Assembly: GCA_024330265.1 (NCBI GenBank)
Contig: JANDLT010000015.1
Coordinates: 1 to 64,000, forward strand
Length of the DNA: 64,000 nt
Source of the DNA: Pyrinomonadaceae bacterium MAG19_C2-C3
GTDB taxonomy: Bacteria > Acidobacteriota > Blastocatellia > Pyrinomonadales > Pyrinomonadaceae
Direction of reading: 5' to 3'
Part shown: in pieces, positions 1 through 9,045 of the stretch
Numbering within the stretch: the first letter of the stretch is position 1
Layout: every line of letters begins with the position of its first letter
Translations under genes and position numbers: made by a program
The notes under the pieces: generated by a model
The model's input: only the letters and a program-made list of their open reading frames with translations
The model's database searches: none
What the model was told of the DNA's origin: nothing

Positions 1-229
1 GGCATCGCCCGCCTCCAAACGGGCGATTATTTTCTTAACTTAATGCCATTGCCCGCGAGGGGCGACACAATGACGGTTGTATTGTGTCGCCCCTGACGGG
101 GCTTTATATCTTTGGCATCTGTAACCCACGGTTGACACCGTGGGCTATTATTATGTCGCCACTTGCGTGGCTAAGAGGTCGCATCTTAGCCTGAACATTA
201 CTTATTTGCGGTTTTCGATTTTCAGCTTT
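1..229. repeat. Cluster of palindromic (REP-like) hairpins
   Basis: No gene is visible. Three perfect or near-perfect hairpins follow one another: CGCCCG/CGGGCG near 7-26, GGGGCGACACAA (59-70) with TTGTGTCGCCCC (82-93), and CCCACGGT (125-132) with ACCGTGGG (137-144). They lie downstream of the minus-strand vWA gene and could end its transcription, but no run of T follows. They resemble dispersed extragenic palindromes. Function is not known. Confidence 0.5.
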
Positions 230-2869
230 CTACTTTTGCGCCGCAACGTAGCGCACGAATTTCAGTTCGGCGAGCAAGTTTAATTTATCAATCGAAACAC
301 GACCGATGACGAACTTCGAGGCTTGCGGGTCGAGGACGATTTCAAAGCCTAAAGCTTTTAGTTGCGCCAAGATTTCCGGTGTTTTGTCGGTTAAGAAAAC
401 TTGGATGTCGGCTTTGCCGTCGCGCACAAAGCGGGCTTCGTCGGCGTTCGGTACGCCTTGTTTGGTTCGCAAGCGTTCGACGATTGCGGCGAGGCTCGGT
501 TGAAGTTTGGCGAGTGTCGCGCGCCGCTTTTGTTCTTCGGGTTTAAGTTCTTCAAAGGAGACGACATCCGCATCCGTAGTGACGATGACGGAATCGTTCG
601 CGCTGCTCACGGGCGGCGGGGCGGGTACGGGCAGCGCGGTGGCAGCATCTCGCCGCTTTATGAATCCTTGATTTTGCATTCTGCCGCGCTCTTTATGACT
701 GACCGACATTGCTCCCGGACTCATCATTAAAAGTCGTGAAACGCTTCTACCGTTAATGGGTAAGCTTTCCGCTTCGCTGCCGAAGATGCCGCGTTCGTCC
801 ACGCCGTCGGGGAGTTCGACCGGAACTTCGATTTTGCGTGGCGGGCTGCCCGGTTCGGTAATCGTCATTTCTTCGACCGCGACGAATGATGTGAATTGCG
901 TCAACAATCGGTAGTCAAGACCCGTCTGCGTGATTTGTTCTTTCACGTTCGGTTGCGGTTGCCCGCGCTGAATGCCAAGCCAATCGCCGCTCATCAAATC
1001 GTCAACCTTGCGACGCGCCCAGAGGCTCGCCAGCGCGTCGTGTCCGGTTTCCACCGCCGGAAGTTCGACGTTGATGTCGCGCGTGTATTCGCCATTCGCG
1101 GTGCGTCCGCGCAAGCGCAGTTTCCCTGTGCCGGGACGTGTGTAACGCCCTGTGATGATGACGGGTTTCGCGCTGAAAACATCGGGCGTGCGGCGCGGGT
1201 AAATGTCCGTCACGGCGATGCCGTCCCATGTCAAACTAATGTCGGTCAGCAAAGGGTTTTGGATGCGTTCGTGAAAGCGGTGAGCGGCGGCACTGCCGTC
1301 ATCATTGAGCGCGACGTATTCGACTTCGCCGCGTCCGGCTTCCGCCATCTTGTCGAGCAAGAAACGATTCGTCGAGTTGCCTATGCCGAACGAGAAGACG
1401 CGGGCGGCGGAATACTTTTGAATCTCCGCGATGATTTCCATGTCGTTGCCGACGTAACCGTCGGTCATAAAACAGACGACGCGCACGGGCTTCGTTGTGC
1501 CGTAGATATTACTCGAAGGCTTTAACGCGGCTTGTATCGCGCGCATCATCTCCGTGCCGCCTTCGCCGCGTTGAGAATCTAAAAAGCTTTGTGCCTGACT
1601 TAGATTTTCGCGTGTCGCGGGAACGGGTTCGGGAAACAGTATGCGCGTGTCGCCGGAGAATGTGATGAGGTTGAACGTGTCGCGTGGGTTCATTCCGTCG
1701 AGGGCGAGTTTCATGGTTTCCTTCGCTTTATCAAGCGGAAAACCCATCATCGAGCCGCTCGTGTCAATCACGAAAACGAGTTCTTTCGGCGTGATGTCGG
1801 AGGCGACGACGCGCTCCGGCGGTTGAAGTATGAAGGTGAAGAAACCCTCTTTGCTGTTCGCGTTCGCGGCGCGATGCGTGAGCAAAGCATCCCGGACTTC
1901 GCGTCCCGCCACGTCATAATGAAGCACAAAATCTTTGTTCGGAATCGTCGCTTGATTTTTAAGTTTGACAATCGCGGTACTCGAACCCGTGCGCCCGACT
2001 TCGACTTCGTGTGATGTGGACGTGACGTTATCGAGCGTGACTCCGGCATCGAGATTGACTGAAATTGCGATGTCGTGTCCGGCGCGCTTTCCTTGTCGGG
2101 CGACGGGCGGCGAAATGCGTTCGCGGTCAGGCACGCCCGTCGCGCTGCTTGATTGTGTTTGCGGAAAGCGTCTCTTGACGTTCGGCGGCGTGTTGGTGGT
2201 TTGAACATCGCCACGCAGCGCGGCTGGTATGTATCTGGGTCCGACGACGGTGGGAAACGAAAACTCGTACTTGCCGTCTTCGTACTTTAAGGTTTCGACG
2301 TAAGAAATCGTGATGGTGACTTGCGCCCCCGGAGGGATGTTGGCGACCGATTGCGTGAAGATGTTCGGTCGCTCTTGGTCTAAAAGTCCGGTGACCTGTC
2401 CGGCATTGCGTGCCGCTTCGTACACGCTTCGGGCTTCTTCGCGGCGCAGGATTTTACCGCGCACGACGCGCCCCGCGATTTCAAGTTTCATATCATCTAC
2501 CGCCGCCATCGCGGGCAGCGGAAAGACGTACACGGCTTCGATTTTCTCACTCGAAGGATTGGCGAAAACCTGTGTGACGTTGACGCGGGCGACGAAGCCG
2601 GAGACTTCCGCTTTAACATCCGTATGCTTGAGCGGACACGCCGCTTGTATCTCGCCCGTCGGTGTGAGTATCTGCAACGCGCCGCTTCCCGTGCCGGAGA
2701 TGTTTTGATTGACGGTATCGGCGTCTTGCGCGGCTTCGGTGCGTGGTGTGGTGAGAGTTGTTAAGAGAACGGCGAAAGTGGCGATGAGGCAGAGAACGAC
2801 GACGATTCGCCTTGTGCGTCGCGTGCGTCGCTGTCGGGATGAAACGTGTGTCGGGTGTGTGATAGGCAT
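230..2869 (-). CDS. VIT and von Willebrand factor A domain surface protein
   Basis: Likely an exported adhesion or scaffold protein of the inter-alpha-trypsin-inhibitor type. After a basic N-terminus, one hydrophobic segment (about residues 22-46) acts as signal or anchor. A VIT domain covers about 65-200, and a vWA domain follows at about 360-535 with a complete MIDAS metal site: DTSGSMMG near 373, a Thr in EGGTEMM, and an Asp in MTDGYVG. The last 150 residues are unassigned. The ATG at 2869 is preferred because GGAG lies six bases upstream; an in-frame GTG four codons earlier overlaps that site. Proteins of this build often carry a C-terminal sorting signal, but none is seen here. The family call is firm; the ligand is unknown. 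Confidence 0.85.
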   Translation of the reverse strand: MPITHPTHVSSRQRRTRRTRRIVVVLCLIATFAVLLTTLTTPRTEAAQDADTVNQNISGTGSGALQILTPTGEIQAACPLKHTDVKAEVSGFVARVNVTQVFANPSSEKIEAVYVFPLPAMAAVDDMKLEIAGRVVRGKILRREEARSVYEAARNAGQVTGLLDQERPNIFTQSVANIPPGAQVTITISYVETLKYEDGKYEFSFPTVVGPRYIPAALRGDVQTTNTPPNVKRRFPQTQSSSATGVPDRERISPPVARQGKRAGHDIAISVNLDAGVTLDNVTSTSHEVEVGRTGSSTAIVKLKNQATIPNKDFVLHYDVAGREVRDALLTHRAANANSKEGFFTFILQPPERVVASDITPKELVFVIDTSGSMMGFPLDKAKETMKLALDGMNPRDTFNLITFSGDTRILFPEPVPATRENLSQAQSFLDSQRGEGGTEMMRAIQAALKPSSNIYGTTKPVRVVCFMTDGYVGNDMEIIAEIQKYSAARVFSFGIGNSTNRFLLDKMAEAGRGEVEYVALNDDGSAAAHRFHERIQNPLLTDISLTWDGIAVTDIYPRRTPDVFSAKPVIITGRYTRPGTGKLRLRGRTANGEYTRDINVELPAVETGHDALASLWARRKVDDLMSGDWLGIQRGQPQPNVKEQITQTGLDYRLLTQFTSFVAVEEMTITEPGSPPRKIEVPVELPDGVDERGIFGSEAESLPINGRSVSRLLMMSPGAMSVSHKERGRMQNQGFIKRRDAATALPVPAPPPVSSANDSVIVTTDADVVSFEELKPEEQKRRATLAKLQPSLAAIVERLRTKQGVPNADEARFVRDGKADIQVFLTDKTPEILAQLKALGFEIVLDPQASKFVIGRVSIDKLNLLAELKFVRYVAAQK

Positions 2870-2962
2870 AATCTTCTCCACGAAATTTCGGTGTCGGGTT
2901 GTTCATTCATCGGATAGAACGAACGCAATGAGAGAAACTTGCGCGCGGAGAAAAAGATTTAT

Positions 2963-3158
2963 CTCTCTGTGCTTACTCTGTGTTCTTTGCGTCTCTGCGG
3001 TTAAATACTCCTAAATCAGAACCCATGAGATTGGCACACAAGAGGGAAAGGGGCAGGGACAAGCCCTGCCCCTACATCTATCCCAATCTTGCGTGTTCCG
3101 ATTTAGCATTTATTAACCGCAGAGACGCAGAGAACGCAAAGATAGAGACGCGGAGAGT
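2963..3158. repeat. Two facing TTAACCGCAGAG repeats around a CCCTGCCCC palindrome
   Basis: One repeat copy ends at 3004 (reading CTCTGCGGTTAA) and a second starts at 3113 (TTAACCGCAGAGACGCAGAG), so the two face each other. Between them lies the hairpin GGGGCAGGG (3050-3058) / CCCTGCCCC (3064-3072), whose sequence recurs at 15560-15629. The TTAACCGCAGAG family also occurs at 38306-38391 and around the gene at 42521-42901. The DNA between the vWA gene and kdsD therefore consists mainly of dispersed repeats. Confidence 0.7.
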
Positions 3159-3163
3159 TGCTC

Positions 3164-4144
3164 TTATAAACCGCTTCGCACGATGTCATGCAGGCGCAGG
3201 ATGGCGACGGCGTGACCCGCTTCGTCCACAACGGGCAGCACGGAGATTTGACTGGGACGGTCTTCCATCAAACGCAAGGCATCGTAGGCGAGGCGGTCGG
3301 CGGTGATGCTCACGGGATTGGCGGTCATGATGTCGCGGGCGCGAAGGTCTGTATGCGTTGCGATTTTCCCCTGTTCAAGAGCGCGACGCACATCGCCGTC
3401 GGTGATGATGCCGACGAGTTTTTGATTATCGTCAACGACGTTGACCGCACCTAAACCGCCGCGACTAATCGCCGTGATTGCTTCAATCCAACGCGCATCG
3501 GATTCGACGCACGGATGTTTCGTGTCCGCGTGCATCAGGTCGCCAACCGTGACGGTCAGACGTTTGCCCAACTGCCCCGCCGGATGATTAAGCGCGAACT
3601 CTTCACGCGAGATGCCGCGCGCCGCGCTCAACGTCATCGCCAGCGCGTCACCGATGGCGAGGGCGACGGTTGTGCTGGCGGTCGGTGCTAAATCGAGCGG
3701 GCAGGCTTCGCGTTCAACCGAAGCGTCGAGGGCGATGTCGCTGTGTCGGGCAATCGTTGACCTCATGTTGCCGACGATTGAGATAAGCGGCGCGGCGCGT
3801 CTCTTGAGCGAGGGCAACAACGCGATTAACTCGTCCGTCTCGCCGCTATTGCTCAAGAAGATAACGACATCGCCCGCCGCGACGATGCCGAGTCCGCCGT
3901 GAAGCGCGTCCGTAGGATGAAGGAAGATTGCCGCCATGCCCGTACTGGTCAAAGTTTGCGCGACTTTTTGCGCGATAACGCCGGATTTGCCGATGCCCAT
4001 CACGACGACTTTGCCCGCACAGTTGATAAGGATTTCAACGGCGCGATTCGCGTCGTGTGTGTTCATACGACGCGCCGCGCTCTCAATCGCGCACGCTTCG
4101 AGATTCATCAAGACTGTGATTTGTTCGTGGTAATTTTGCATCAT
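3164..4144 (-). CDS. kdsD: D-arabinose 5-phosphate isomerase (KpsF/GutQ/KdsD family)
   Basis: Interconverts D-ribulose 5-phosphate and D-arabinose 5-phosphate, the first step towards KDO for lipopolysaccharide, in the cytoplasm. An N-terminal SIS domain contains the phosphate-binding GKSGVIAQK segment, HPTDALHGGLG and LSNSGETDE. Two C-terminal CBS domains follow (VGDLMHADTKHPCV and ARDIMTANPVSI). Length of about 326 residues matches the family when translation starts at one of two adjacent ATGs (4144 or 4141). The frame stays open upstream to 4246, but that stretch is not family-like. No strong ribosome site is seen, so the start is uncertain. The gene stands alone; no KDO genes adjoin it. 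The family call is secure. Confidence 0.88.
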   Translation of the reverse strand: MMQNYHEQITVLMNLEACAIESAARRMNTHDANRAVEILINCAGKVVVMGIGKSGVIAQKVAQTLTSTGMAAIFLHPTDALHGGLGIVAAGDVVIFLSNSGETDELIALLPSLKRRAAPLISIVGNMRSTIARHSDIALDASVEREACPLDLAPTASTTVALAIGDALAMTLSAARGISREEFALNHPAGQLGKRLTVTVGDLMHADTKHPCVESDARWIEAITAISRGGLGAVNVVDDNQKLVGIITDGDVRRALEQGKIATHTDLRARDIMTANPVSITADRLAYDALRLMEDRPSQISVLPVVDEAGHAVAILRLHDIVRSGL

Positions 4145-4528
4145 AGACGTTCGGCTTCGAGCATACATCGCCCGCTTGTCGTTAGTCATGTGTCGTGAAA
4201 GACAACATCGGTGTGCGTTGAGCGTGCATCTTTTGCTTGCGGTCACGTTCTGTCAATTACCGCCGTCAATTCTTTCATAACACATTTTCGCGGCTTGATT
4301 GTTCCGCTATCCGACAAATCCCTTTGATAATCGAAGGTTCAACGTCATATATCGTGAACGCCGTCCCGCCGCAAGATGAACGGGCATGTTTCTTGCTCTG
4401 GTTCAACCGTTCATCAAATATCGTTTGCAACAATTTGCGGATTACGAAATCCGCCTAACCTTCATCACCGCGCTTGAGAATCGCGGTGTGAGTTGAAACA
4501 AAACCATTTTTCAAGGGAGACAATCATC
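4145..4528. other. Intergenic region without recognised content
   Basis: This separates the divergent kdsD and the Gly-rich gene and should hold both promoters. I found no convincing -35/-10 pair, hairpin or gene. Only the ribosome site AAGGGAGA just before 4529 is clear. Confidence 0.4.
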
Positions 4529-4912
4529 ATGGCTGAACAGGACAACAAGCAAGGCGGCTTCCCCGCCAACCAAACAACGGGTCAGGATACATACTCAACC
4601 ACTGGCGACGGTCATCCGCCGCGTCCCGGCGAAATGCGTGACAACAGCGACAACGTAACGGGCGGCGAAGGTGCTTCGCAAGAAGGCATGGCGGGACAGG
4701 GTACGGGACAGATGAGCGATGCCGACCGCGCGAGTGCCGGTGAACAAACGGCGGGCGGCACACTCGGTACAAGCAACGTTCAGAACACGATGGGCGGCGG
4801 CATGGGCAGTGCCGGAACGGGTACGAGCGGCATGGGCGGCGAAGGCACGGGCGGCGGGCGCATGGGCGCGGGTACGAGTAGCCGCACATTTGAAGATGCT
4901 GAAAATATGTAG
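4529..4912 (+). CDS. Small Gly/Thr-rich low-complexity hypothetical protein
   Basis: A 127-residue hydrophilic protein with no signal peptide or membrane segment. It is dominated by Gly, Thr, Ser, Met and Gln, with imperfect Gly-Met-Gly and Gly-Thr-Gly repeats in the second half. The ATG at 4529 follows AAGGGAGA by about nine bases, and a hairpin with T-rich DNA follows the stop, so it is probably a real transcription unit. The composition suggests an intrinsically disordered, possibly stress- or desiccation-related protein; that is a guess from composition only. No family is recognised. Confidence 0.65.
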   Translation: MAEQDNKQGGFPANQTTGQDTYSTTGDGHPPRPGEMRDNSDNVTGGEGASQEGMAGQGTGQMSDADRASAGEQTAGGTLGTSNVQNTMGGGMGSAGTGTSGMGGEGTGGGRMGAGTSSRTFEDAENM

Positions 4913-4999
4913 TTTCAGATTGCGAATGTGAATCGCTTTCAAATGCGATTCACCCGACGAAATTGCGGGCGTATCCTCGCACCTTACGCTCGCATCAGG

Positions 5000-5031
5000 T
5001 GGGACGTGTTAGTTTTAACTGACACGTCCCA
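5000..5031 (+). terminator. Rho-independent terminator after the Gly-rich gene
   Basis: The arms TGGGACGTGT and ACACGTCCCA form a stem that extends inwards, followed by ATTAACTTTTTAAG. A second hairpin GTGAATCGC/GCGATTCAC lies just upstream at 4928-4953. Confidence 0.65.
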
Positions 5032-5055
5032 TTAACTTTTTAAGTTTGAAGAATT

Positions 5056-6087
5056 ATGCACCGCAAGATTTCTCAATCCGTCCTTCCCGCCGTTTCACCG
5101 CCGCCAAACACTTCCGGCGATAGGGTGATGAATGAGCGCGTCGCTTCCGGCTCAAGGCTCGATGAGATGATTGTCGCGCACACGATTGCGCGCGGCATGA
5201 ACACGGACGTTCTCGCGGTGTGGCACACGACTTTTCGCACGCCTCTTGTCTGTAAAGTTTTACGCCTTGACGTGTTCGGTGAACAAGACCTTTACGCCGC
5301 ACGACGGGCGCGCAAATGGCGACAACTGCTTCGTCTCGAAGCCGCCGCCCTCAAACGCTTTCAGCATCCCGGCATCGTCCGCCTCATCTCCGACCAAACG
5401 CGAAACGTCATCCCTTACCTGCTGCTCGAACACGTCGGCGGACGCACACTCCGCGATTGTTTGCGCGACGAAAAACGTTTGCCCGTTGATGAAGCCGTCC
5501 GTATCGTCCAACACACGGGTGCGGCTCTCGCGCACGTTCATCATCAGAGCTTCATTCACCGCGACCTCAAACCGTCGAACATCATCATGCGCGACGGGCG
5601 ACCCGTACTTTTAGATTTCGGCGTCGTCTGGCGTTGGCAAACAACATCATCCACATCAACGCGCCGCCCGCCCGACCGTTGCGGCACGCCGCAGTATCTC
5701 GCTCCCGAACAGGTGCGGCGCGAACCGCTTTCGCCGCTCACGGACATCTACGGCTTGGGCGTTCTGCTCTACGAACTCATCACCGGAACGCGCCCTTACC
5801 CGGCGAGCAAGCGCACGCACGAACGCGATTTGCCGCTTAACGTGCGCTACCCGCAACTTGAAATGACGCCGCCGAAGTTGCGCGACTTGCGCCCCGACAT
5901 CCCCGTTAAACTCGCTCCCGTCATCATGCGCGCGATGCACCGCGAACCCGACAAACGCTTTGCCGACATCGCGGAACTGCTCATCGCCCTCGACGAATTT
6001 ACCGCCGTCAAAATCTACCCGAACATTTCAGGACTCAAAGCGGGCGACGCCTTCATCTCAAGTTTGAAACCCACTCAAACCGGATAA
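5056..6087 (+). CDS. Serine/threonine protein kinase (Hanks type), cytoplasmic
   Basis: A 343-residue kinase with almost only the catalytic domain and no transmembrane or sensor region. Visible motifs are the ATP lysine in LVCKVL (about 67), the catalytic loop HRDLKPSN (about 168), DFG (about 187) and the activation-segment end APE (about 217). The glycine-rich loop is degenerate (IARGMNTDVLAVWH instead of GxGxxG), as in some bacterial kinases, so ATP binding may be atypical. The start ATG follows GAAGAATT. The 3' end overlaps the convergent cupin gene by 13 bp. No phosphatase or obvious substrate lies nearby, so its role is unknown. Confidence 0.88.
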   Translation: MHRKISQSVLPAVSPPPNTSGDRVMNERVASGSRLDEMIVAHTIARGMNTDVLAVWHTTFRTPLVCKVLRLDVFGEQDLYAARRARKWRQLLRLEAAALKRFQHPGIVRLISDQTRNVIPYLLLEHVGGRTLRDCLRDEKRLPVDEAVRIVQHTGAALAHVHHQSFIHRDLKPSNIIMRDGRPVLLDFGVVWRWQTTSSTSTRRPPDRCGTPQYLAPEQVRREPLSPLTDIYGLGVLLYELITGTRPYPASKRTHERDLPLNVRYPQLEMTPPKLRDLRPDIPVKLAPVIMRAMHREPDKRFADIAELLIALDEFTAVKIYPNISGLKAGDAFISSLKPTQTG

Positions 6088-6434
6088 TGGTCGGCAATCG
6101 CGTAAGCCGGACCGCACACGAGCAAAATCTTCATCGCTTCGCTTCCGGTGTTCTCTAGCGTATGCACGCTTCCGCGCGGAATAAAGATGCAATCGCCCGC
6201 CCCGACCGCGCGCACTTCATCATCAATCCTCATCACCCCCGCACCGCGCACGATGTAATAAACTTCTTCGGTTTCGATGTGGTAATGACACCCGACTTTC
6301 GCACCCGCGGGCAAGGTTTCTTCCGCCAGACTGCAACGCGCGATGTCGGACGTGGTTCTATCCATCAACGGACGAATCTCCGACTTGTGCGGCGTGTGGA
6401 TTATCGCGGCGTGTTCACGGTTAATGATTTTCAT
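6075..6434 (-). CDS. Small cupin-domain protein
   Basis: A single-cupin protein of about 119 residues. The first cupin motif is visible as GCHYHIETEEVYYIVRGAG (two His and one Glu metal ligands), and the second as GDCIFIPRGSVHTLENTG (His). A metal ion is therefore expected. Such small cupins can be sugar-nucleotide or phosphomannose-isomerase-like enzymes or simple binding proteins; the sequence does not decide. The ATG at 6434 is chosen because the cupin fold begins shortly after it; the frame is open to 6485. The convergent kinase gene overlaps the 3' end. Confidence 0.75.
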   Translation of the reverse strand: MKIINREHAAIIHTPHKSEIRPLMDRTTSDIARCSLAEETLPAGAKVGCHYHIETEEVYYIVRGAGVMRIDDEVRAVGAGDCIFIPRGSVHTLENTGSEAMKILLVCGPAYAIADHYPV

Positions 6435-6521
6435 GTGGGACACTTGACCACAGACGAATCGGATTTGACGGCTTTCACCTCGCATCTTAAACTACGCGGG
6501 CGTCCGAAATCATTCTCACTT

Positions 6522-6595
6522 GCCCGCGTAGCTCAGTGGATTAGAGCGTCCGTCTCCGAAGCGGAAGGTCGTAGGTTCGATCCCTACCGCGGGTA
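6522..6595 (+). tRNA. tRNA-Arg(CCG)
   Basis: A complete 74-nt cloverleaf: acceptor GCCCGCG with CGCGGGT, D-arm GCTCAGTGGATTAGAGC, anticodon loop CTCCGAA (anticodon CCG, reading CGG), and T-arm GTAGG-TTCGATC-CCTAC. Discriminator is A. The 3' CCA is not encoded. A 10-base inverse copy of its 5' end lies just upstream at 6492-6501. Confidence 0.96.
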
Positions 6596-6723
6596 TTTCC
6601 TTTGCCGATTGGTTCATCACGAAACGACATCAAACGACAACGCGCCGCCCGTTCCCGCGCATCACAAGCGTGCGACCGTCGCACATTTCAAATACAATTC
6701 ACACAATTTCAGCCGGAGGATTC

Positions 6724-8445
6724 ATGCCAAGATTGCGTTACGCTTTACCTTTAATCATCTCTTTACTTTGCACACCGCTCGCCCAACTTAACGCCGCCGC
6801 GCAAACACGCGCGGCACAAGCACCCGATATATCGAAAACAGATTCGACGCGCACCGCCGATGTTGCCGCCGCGCCGCTCTCGCGCGCTCTCGCCGCGACG
6901 CACAAAGCCGCGCAGGCAATCACGCAAGCTAAGATACGCGAAGACTTGACTTACATCGCTTCCGACGCGCTCGGCGGGCGTGATACGCCGTCGCCCGGAC
7001 TCGACATGGCTGCCGACTACATTGCCGCGCGTATGCGTAAGCTTAAACTCAAACCGGCGGGCGACGCCGGAACTTACTTTCAACGCATAGACCTTCGCCG
7101 CTTTCGCATGAACGCGGAAAACAACACCGCGACTCTCAACGATGAGTCACTCAAGTACGGCGAAGATTTCTTGACGACGCTCGGCGCGGGCGCGGCTAAC
7201 GGCAAACTGGTGTTCGTCGGCAACGGCTACGTCGTCAAATCGAAAAACATCAACGCTTACGAAGGCGTGGACGTGCGCGACAAAGTAATGATTGTTACGG
7301 GCGGTGCGCGCCCCGCAGGTGTCACGCCCGCCGACCTTCCTGCTGCCACACAAGGAGTTGAGTGGAGCGACCCGACCGCTTACGCGAAAGCCAACGGCGC
7401 ACGCGGCATCATTCTCCTTCCGCGCGTCCCGGATTTCGCGCGCTGGTGGGAAGGACGCAAACGCGCGATGGCGCGCGGCTTTACTACTGTCAAAGCTTTT
7501 GAAGATGCCAATTCTCCGACCGCGACCGTGCCGACGATAATGCCTTCGGAAAGACTTTTGGTGAAACTATTTGAAGGCGAAGGCGAACGCGGGACGGCGG
7601 CACTTACCAGCATCAAGGCGAACACCGAAGTTCCGGCGTTTGACCTCAACCCGTCAAAGACCATCAGCTTTAACGTCCAGAGCGCAGAAGAAGCGGCGAA
7701 AACACAAAACGTCGTCGCCGTCCTCGAAGGCAGCGACCCGGTGTTAAAAAATCAGTACGTCGCTTTCGGAGCGCACTACGATCACGTCGGCACGGGCGCG
7801 CCCGTCAACGGCGATGCGATTTATAACGGCGCGGACGACGACGGTTCAGGCACGACCGCGCTGATGGCGATTGCCGAAGCCTTCGCCAAAGGCAAACGCC
7901 CGCGCCGTTCGATTCTGTTTGTGTGGCACGCGGGCGAGGAAAAAGGTTTGTGGGGTGCGCGATACTTCGTCGAAAACCCGACCGTTCCTCTAAACAGCAT
8001 CGTCGCCCAAATCAACATTGACATGATCGGGCGCAGCAAAGCCGAAGGCGACACCAACCCGAAAAACAAAGACCTCACCGCGACGAATGAGATTTATGTT
8101 ATCGGTTCGCGCATGATGAGCGACGCGCTCGGCAACCTGACCGCGCAGGTCAATGACGACTTTCTTAAAGTCAAACTCAATTATCTTTACGATGACCCCG
8201 CCGACCCGAACCGCTTCTTTTTCCGCAGCGACCATTATCACTACGCAGCGAAGGGCATCCCTATCGTCTTCTTCTTCGACGGCGTGCATGAGGATTATCA
8301 CCAACCATCCGACACCGTTGATAAAATTGATTTCGCCAAAATGGAGCGCGTCTCACGCACCGTCTTCGTTCTTGGCTCGGAAGTAGCCAATGCCGCCGAA
8401 CGCTTGAAAGTTGACCGCCCGCTTCCGGCGAGCCTGACACGTTAA
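6724..8445 (+). CDS. Secreted M28-family zinc aminopeptidase with PA-type insert
   Basis: An exported peptidase of 573 residues. The ATG at 6724 is fixed by CCGGAGGA upstream, and it opens a signal peptide ending near AQLNAAAQ. A protease-associated segment occupies about 130-310. The M28 co-catalytic zinc site is complete: His and Asp in GAHYDHVG (about 349), Asp in GADDDGSG (about 370), the catalytic and ligand Glu pair in HAGEEKG (about 402), Asp in NIDMIGR (about 433) and His in HEDYHQPSD (about 525). It probably trims amino acids from peptides in the periplasm or outside the cell. It stands alone downstream of tRNA-Arg. Confidence 0.9.
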   Translation: MPRLRYALPLIISLLCTPLAQLNAAAQTRAAQAPDISKTDSTRTADVAAAPLSRALAATHKAAQAITQAKIREDLTYIASDALGGRDTPSPGLDMAADYIAARMRKLKLKPAGDAGTYFQRIDLRRFRMNAENNTATLNDESLKYGEDFLTTLGAGAANGKLVFVGNGYVVKSKNINAYEGVDVRDKVMIVTGGARPAGVTPADLPAATQGVEWSDPTAYAKANGARGIILLPRVPDFARWWEGRKRAMARGFTTVKAFEDANSPTATVPTIMPSERLLVKLFEGEGERGTAALTSIKANTEVPAFDLNPSKTISFNVQSAEEAAKTQNVVAVLEGSDPVLKNQYVAFGAHYDHVGTGAPVNGDAIYNGADDDGSGTTALMAIAEAFAKGKRPRRSILFVWHAGEEKGLWGARYFVENPTVPLNSIVAQINIDMIGRSKAEGDTNPKNKDLTATNEIYVIGSRMMSDALGNLTAQVNDDFLKVKLNYLYDDPADPNRFFFRSDHYHYAAKGIPIVFFFDGVHEDYHQPSDTVDKIDFAKMERVSRTVFVLGSEVANAAERLKVDRPLPASLTR

Positions 8446-8448
8446 GCA

Positions 8449-8524
8449 GTGAATGGTGAATGGTGAATGGATGAAGCCGTTTGTCTTTATCAATTCACCA
8501 TTCACCATTTACCATTCACCATTA
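8449..8524. repeat. Inverted heptamer array, unit GTGAATG
   Basis: Three head-to-tail copies of GTGAATG (8449-8470) face about four copies of the inverse unit TTCACCA (8491-8524) across a short spacer, making a long potential hairpin. The right arm ends directly at the AGGAG ribosome site of the next gene. Confidence 0.85.
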
Positions 8525-8537
8525 GGAGACTCACCAC

Positions 8538-9002
8538 TTGAAAAAGCTTTCTTCACTCTCAATCTGCCTGACGTGCATCATCGCCACTTCATCCGTTACC
8601 ACCGCGATGCCGACACGCCAACACAACTCACATCAAAACACCGCGCAACATAACGCGCAACAGCACACGGAAACCGAACACAACTTCGGCAACCGTGCCT
8701 TTGAACTTTTTCACGACCAACTTCACCCGCTCCAACATGACGCCTTGCCCGGCGCGGATTACAAAACAATGCGCGCACGCGCCGCCGACCTTGTACGCGC
8801 CGGACAACCCTTAACCAAGATGCGCGTCCCGGAAGATATGCCAGACCGCGCCGCGTTTCTCAAACACCAGAAAGAGTTCACCGCCGCCCTCACCCGGTTT
8901 CGCCGCGCGGCGACACGCGGCACGGACGAACAACTCAAAACATCCTTCACCGTCGTTCACGATTCGTTCGAGGAAATGGCGCAACTTCTGCCGCGCAGAT
9001 GA
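8538..9002 (+). CDS. Small His-rich exported protein of unknown function
   Basis: A 154-residue protein starting with TTG, nine bases after AGGAG. A signal peptide (LSSLSICLTCIIATSSVTTA) is followed by a His/Gln/Asn-rich linker and a predicted all-helical body (about 50-154). The helix ending HDSFEEMAQLL recalls four-helix cytochrome-c'-like bundles, but there is no CxxCH heme motif. Metal binding by the His-rich linker is possible but only inferred. It probably sits in the periplasm; no family is assigned. Confidence 0.6.
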   Translation: MKKLSSLSICLTCIIATSSVTTAMPTRQHNSHQNTAQHNAQQHTETEHNFGNRAFELFHDQLHPLQHDALPGADYKTMRARAADLVRAGQPLTKMRVPEDMPDRAAFLKHQKEFTAALTRFRRAATRGTDEQLKTSFTVVHDSFEEMAQLLPRR

Positions 9003-9045
9003 AAAGCGAAGCGGCAATTAAGATAAACGCCTGAACTTCCGATAC

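Noticed and set aside
896-1525. A 209-codon plus-strand frame inside the vWA gene
   Set aside because: It lies antisense to a gene with clear VIT and vWA motifs and shows no domain of its own; high GC content opens such frames.
8449-8524. A CRISPR array at the tandem repeats
   Set aside because: Units are only 7 bp with no unique spacers, and no cas genes are in the window.
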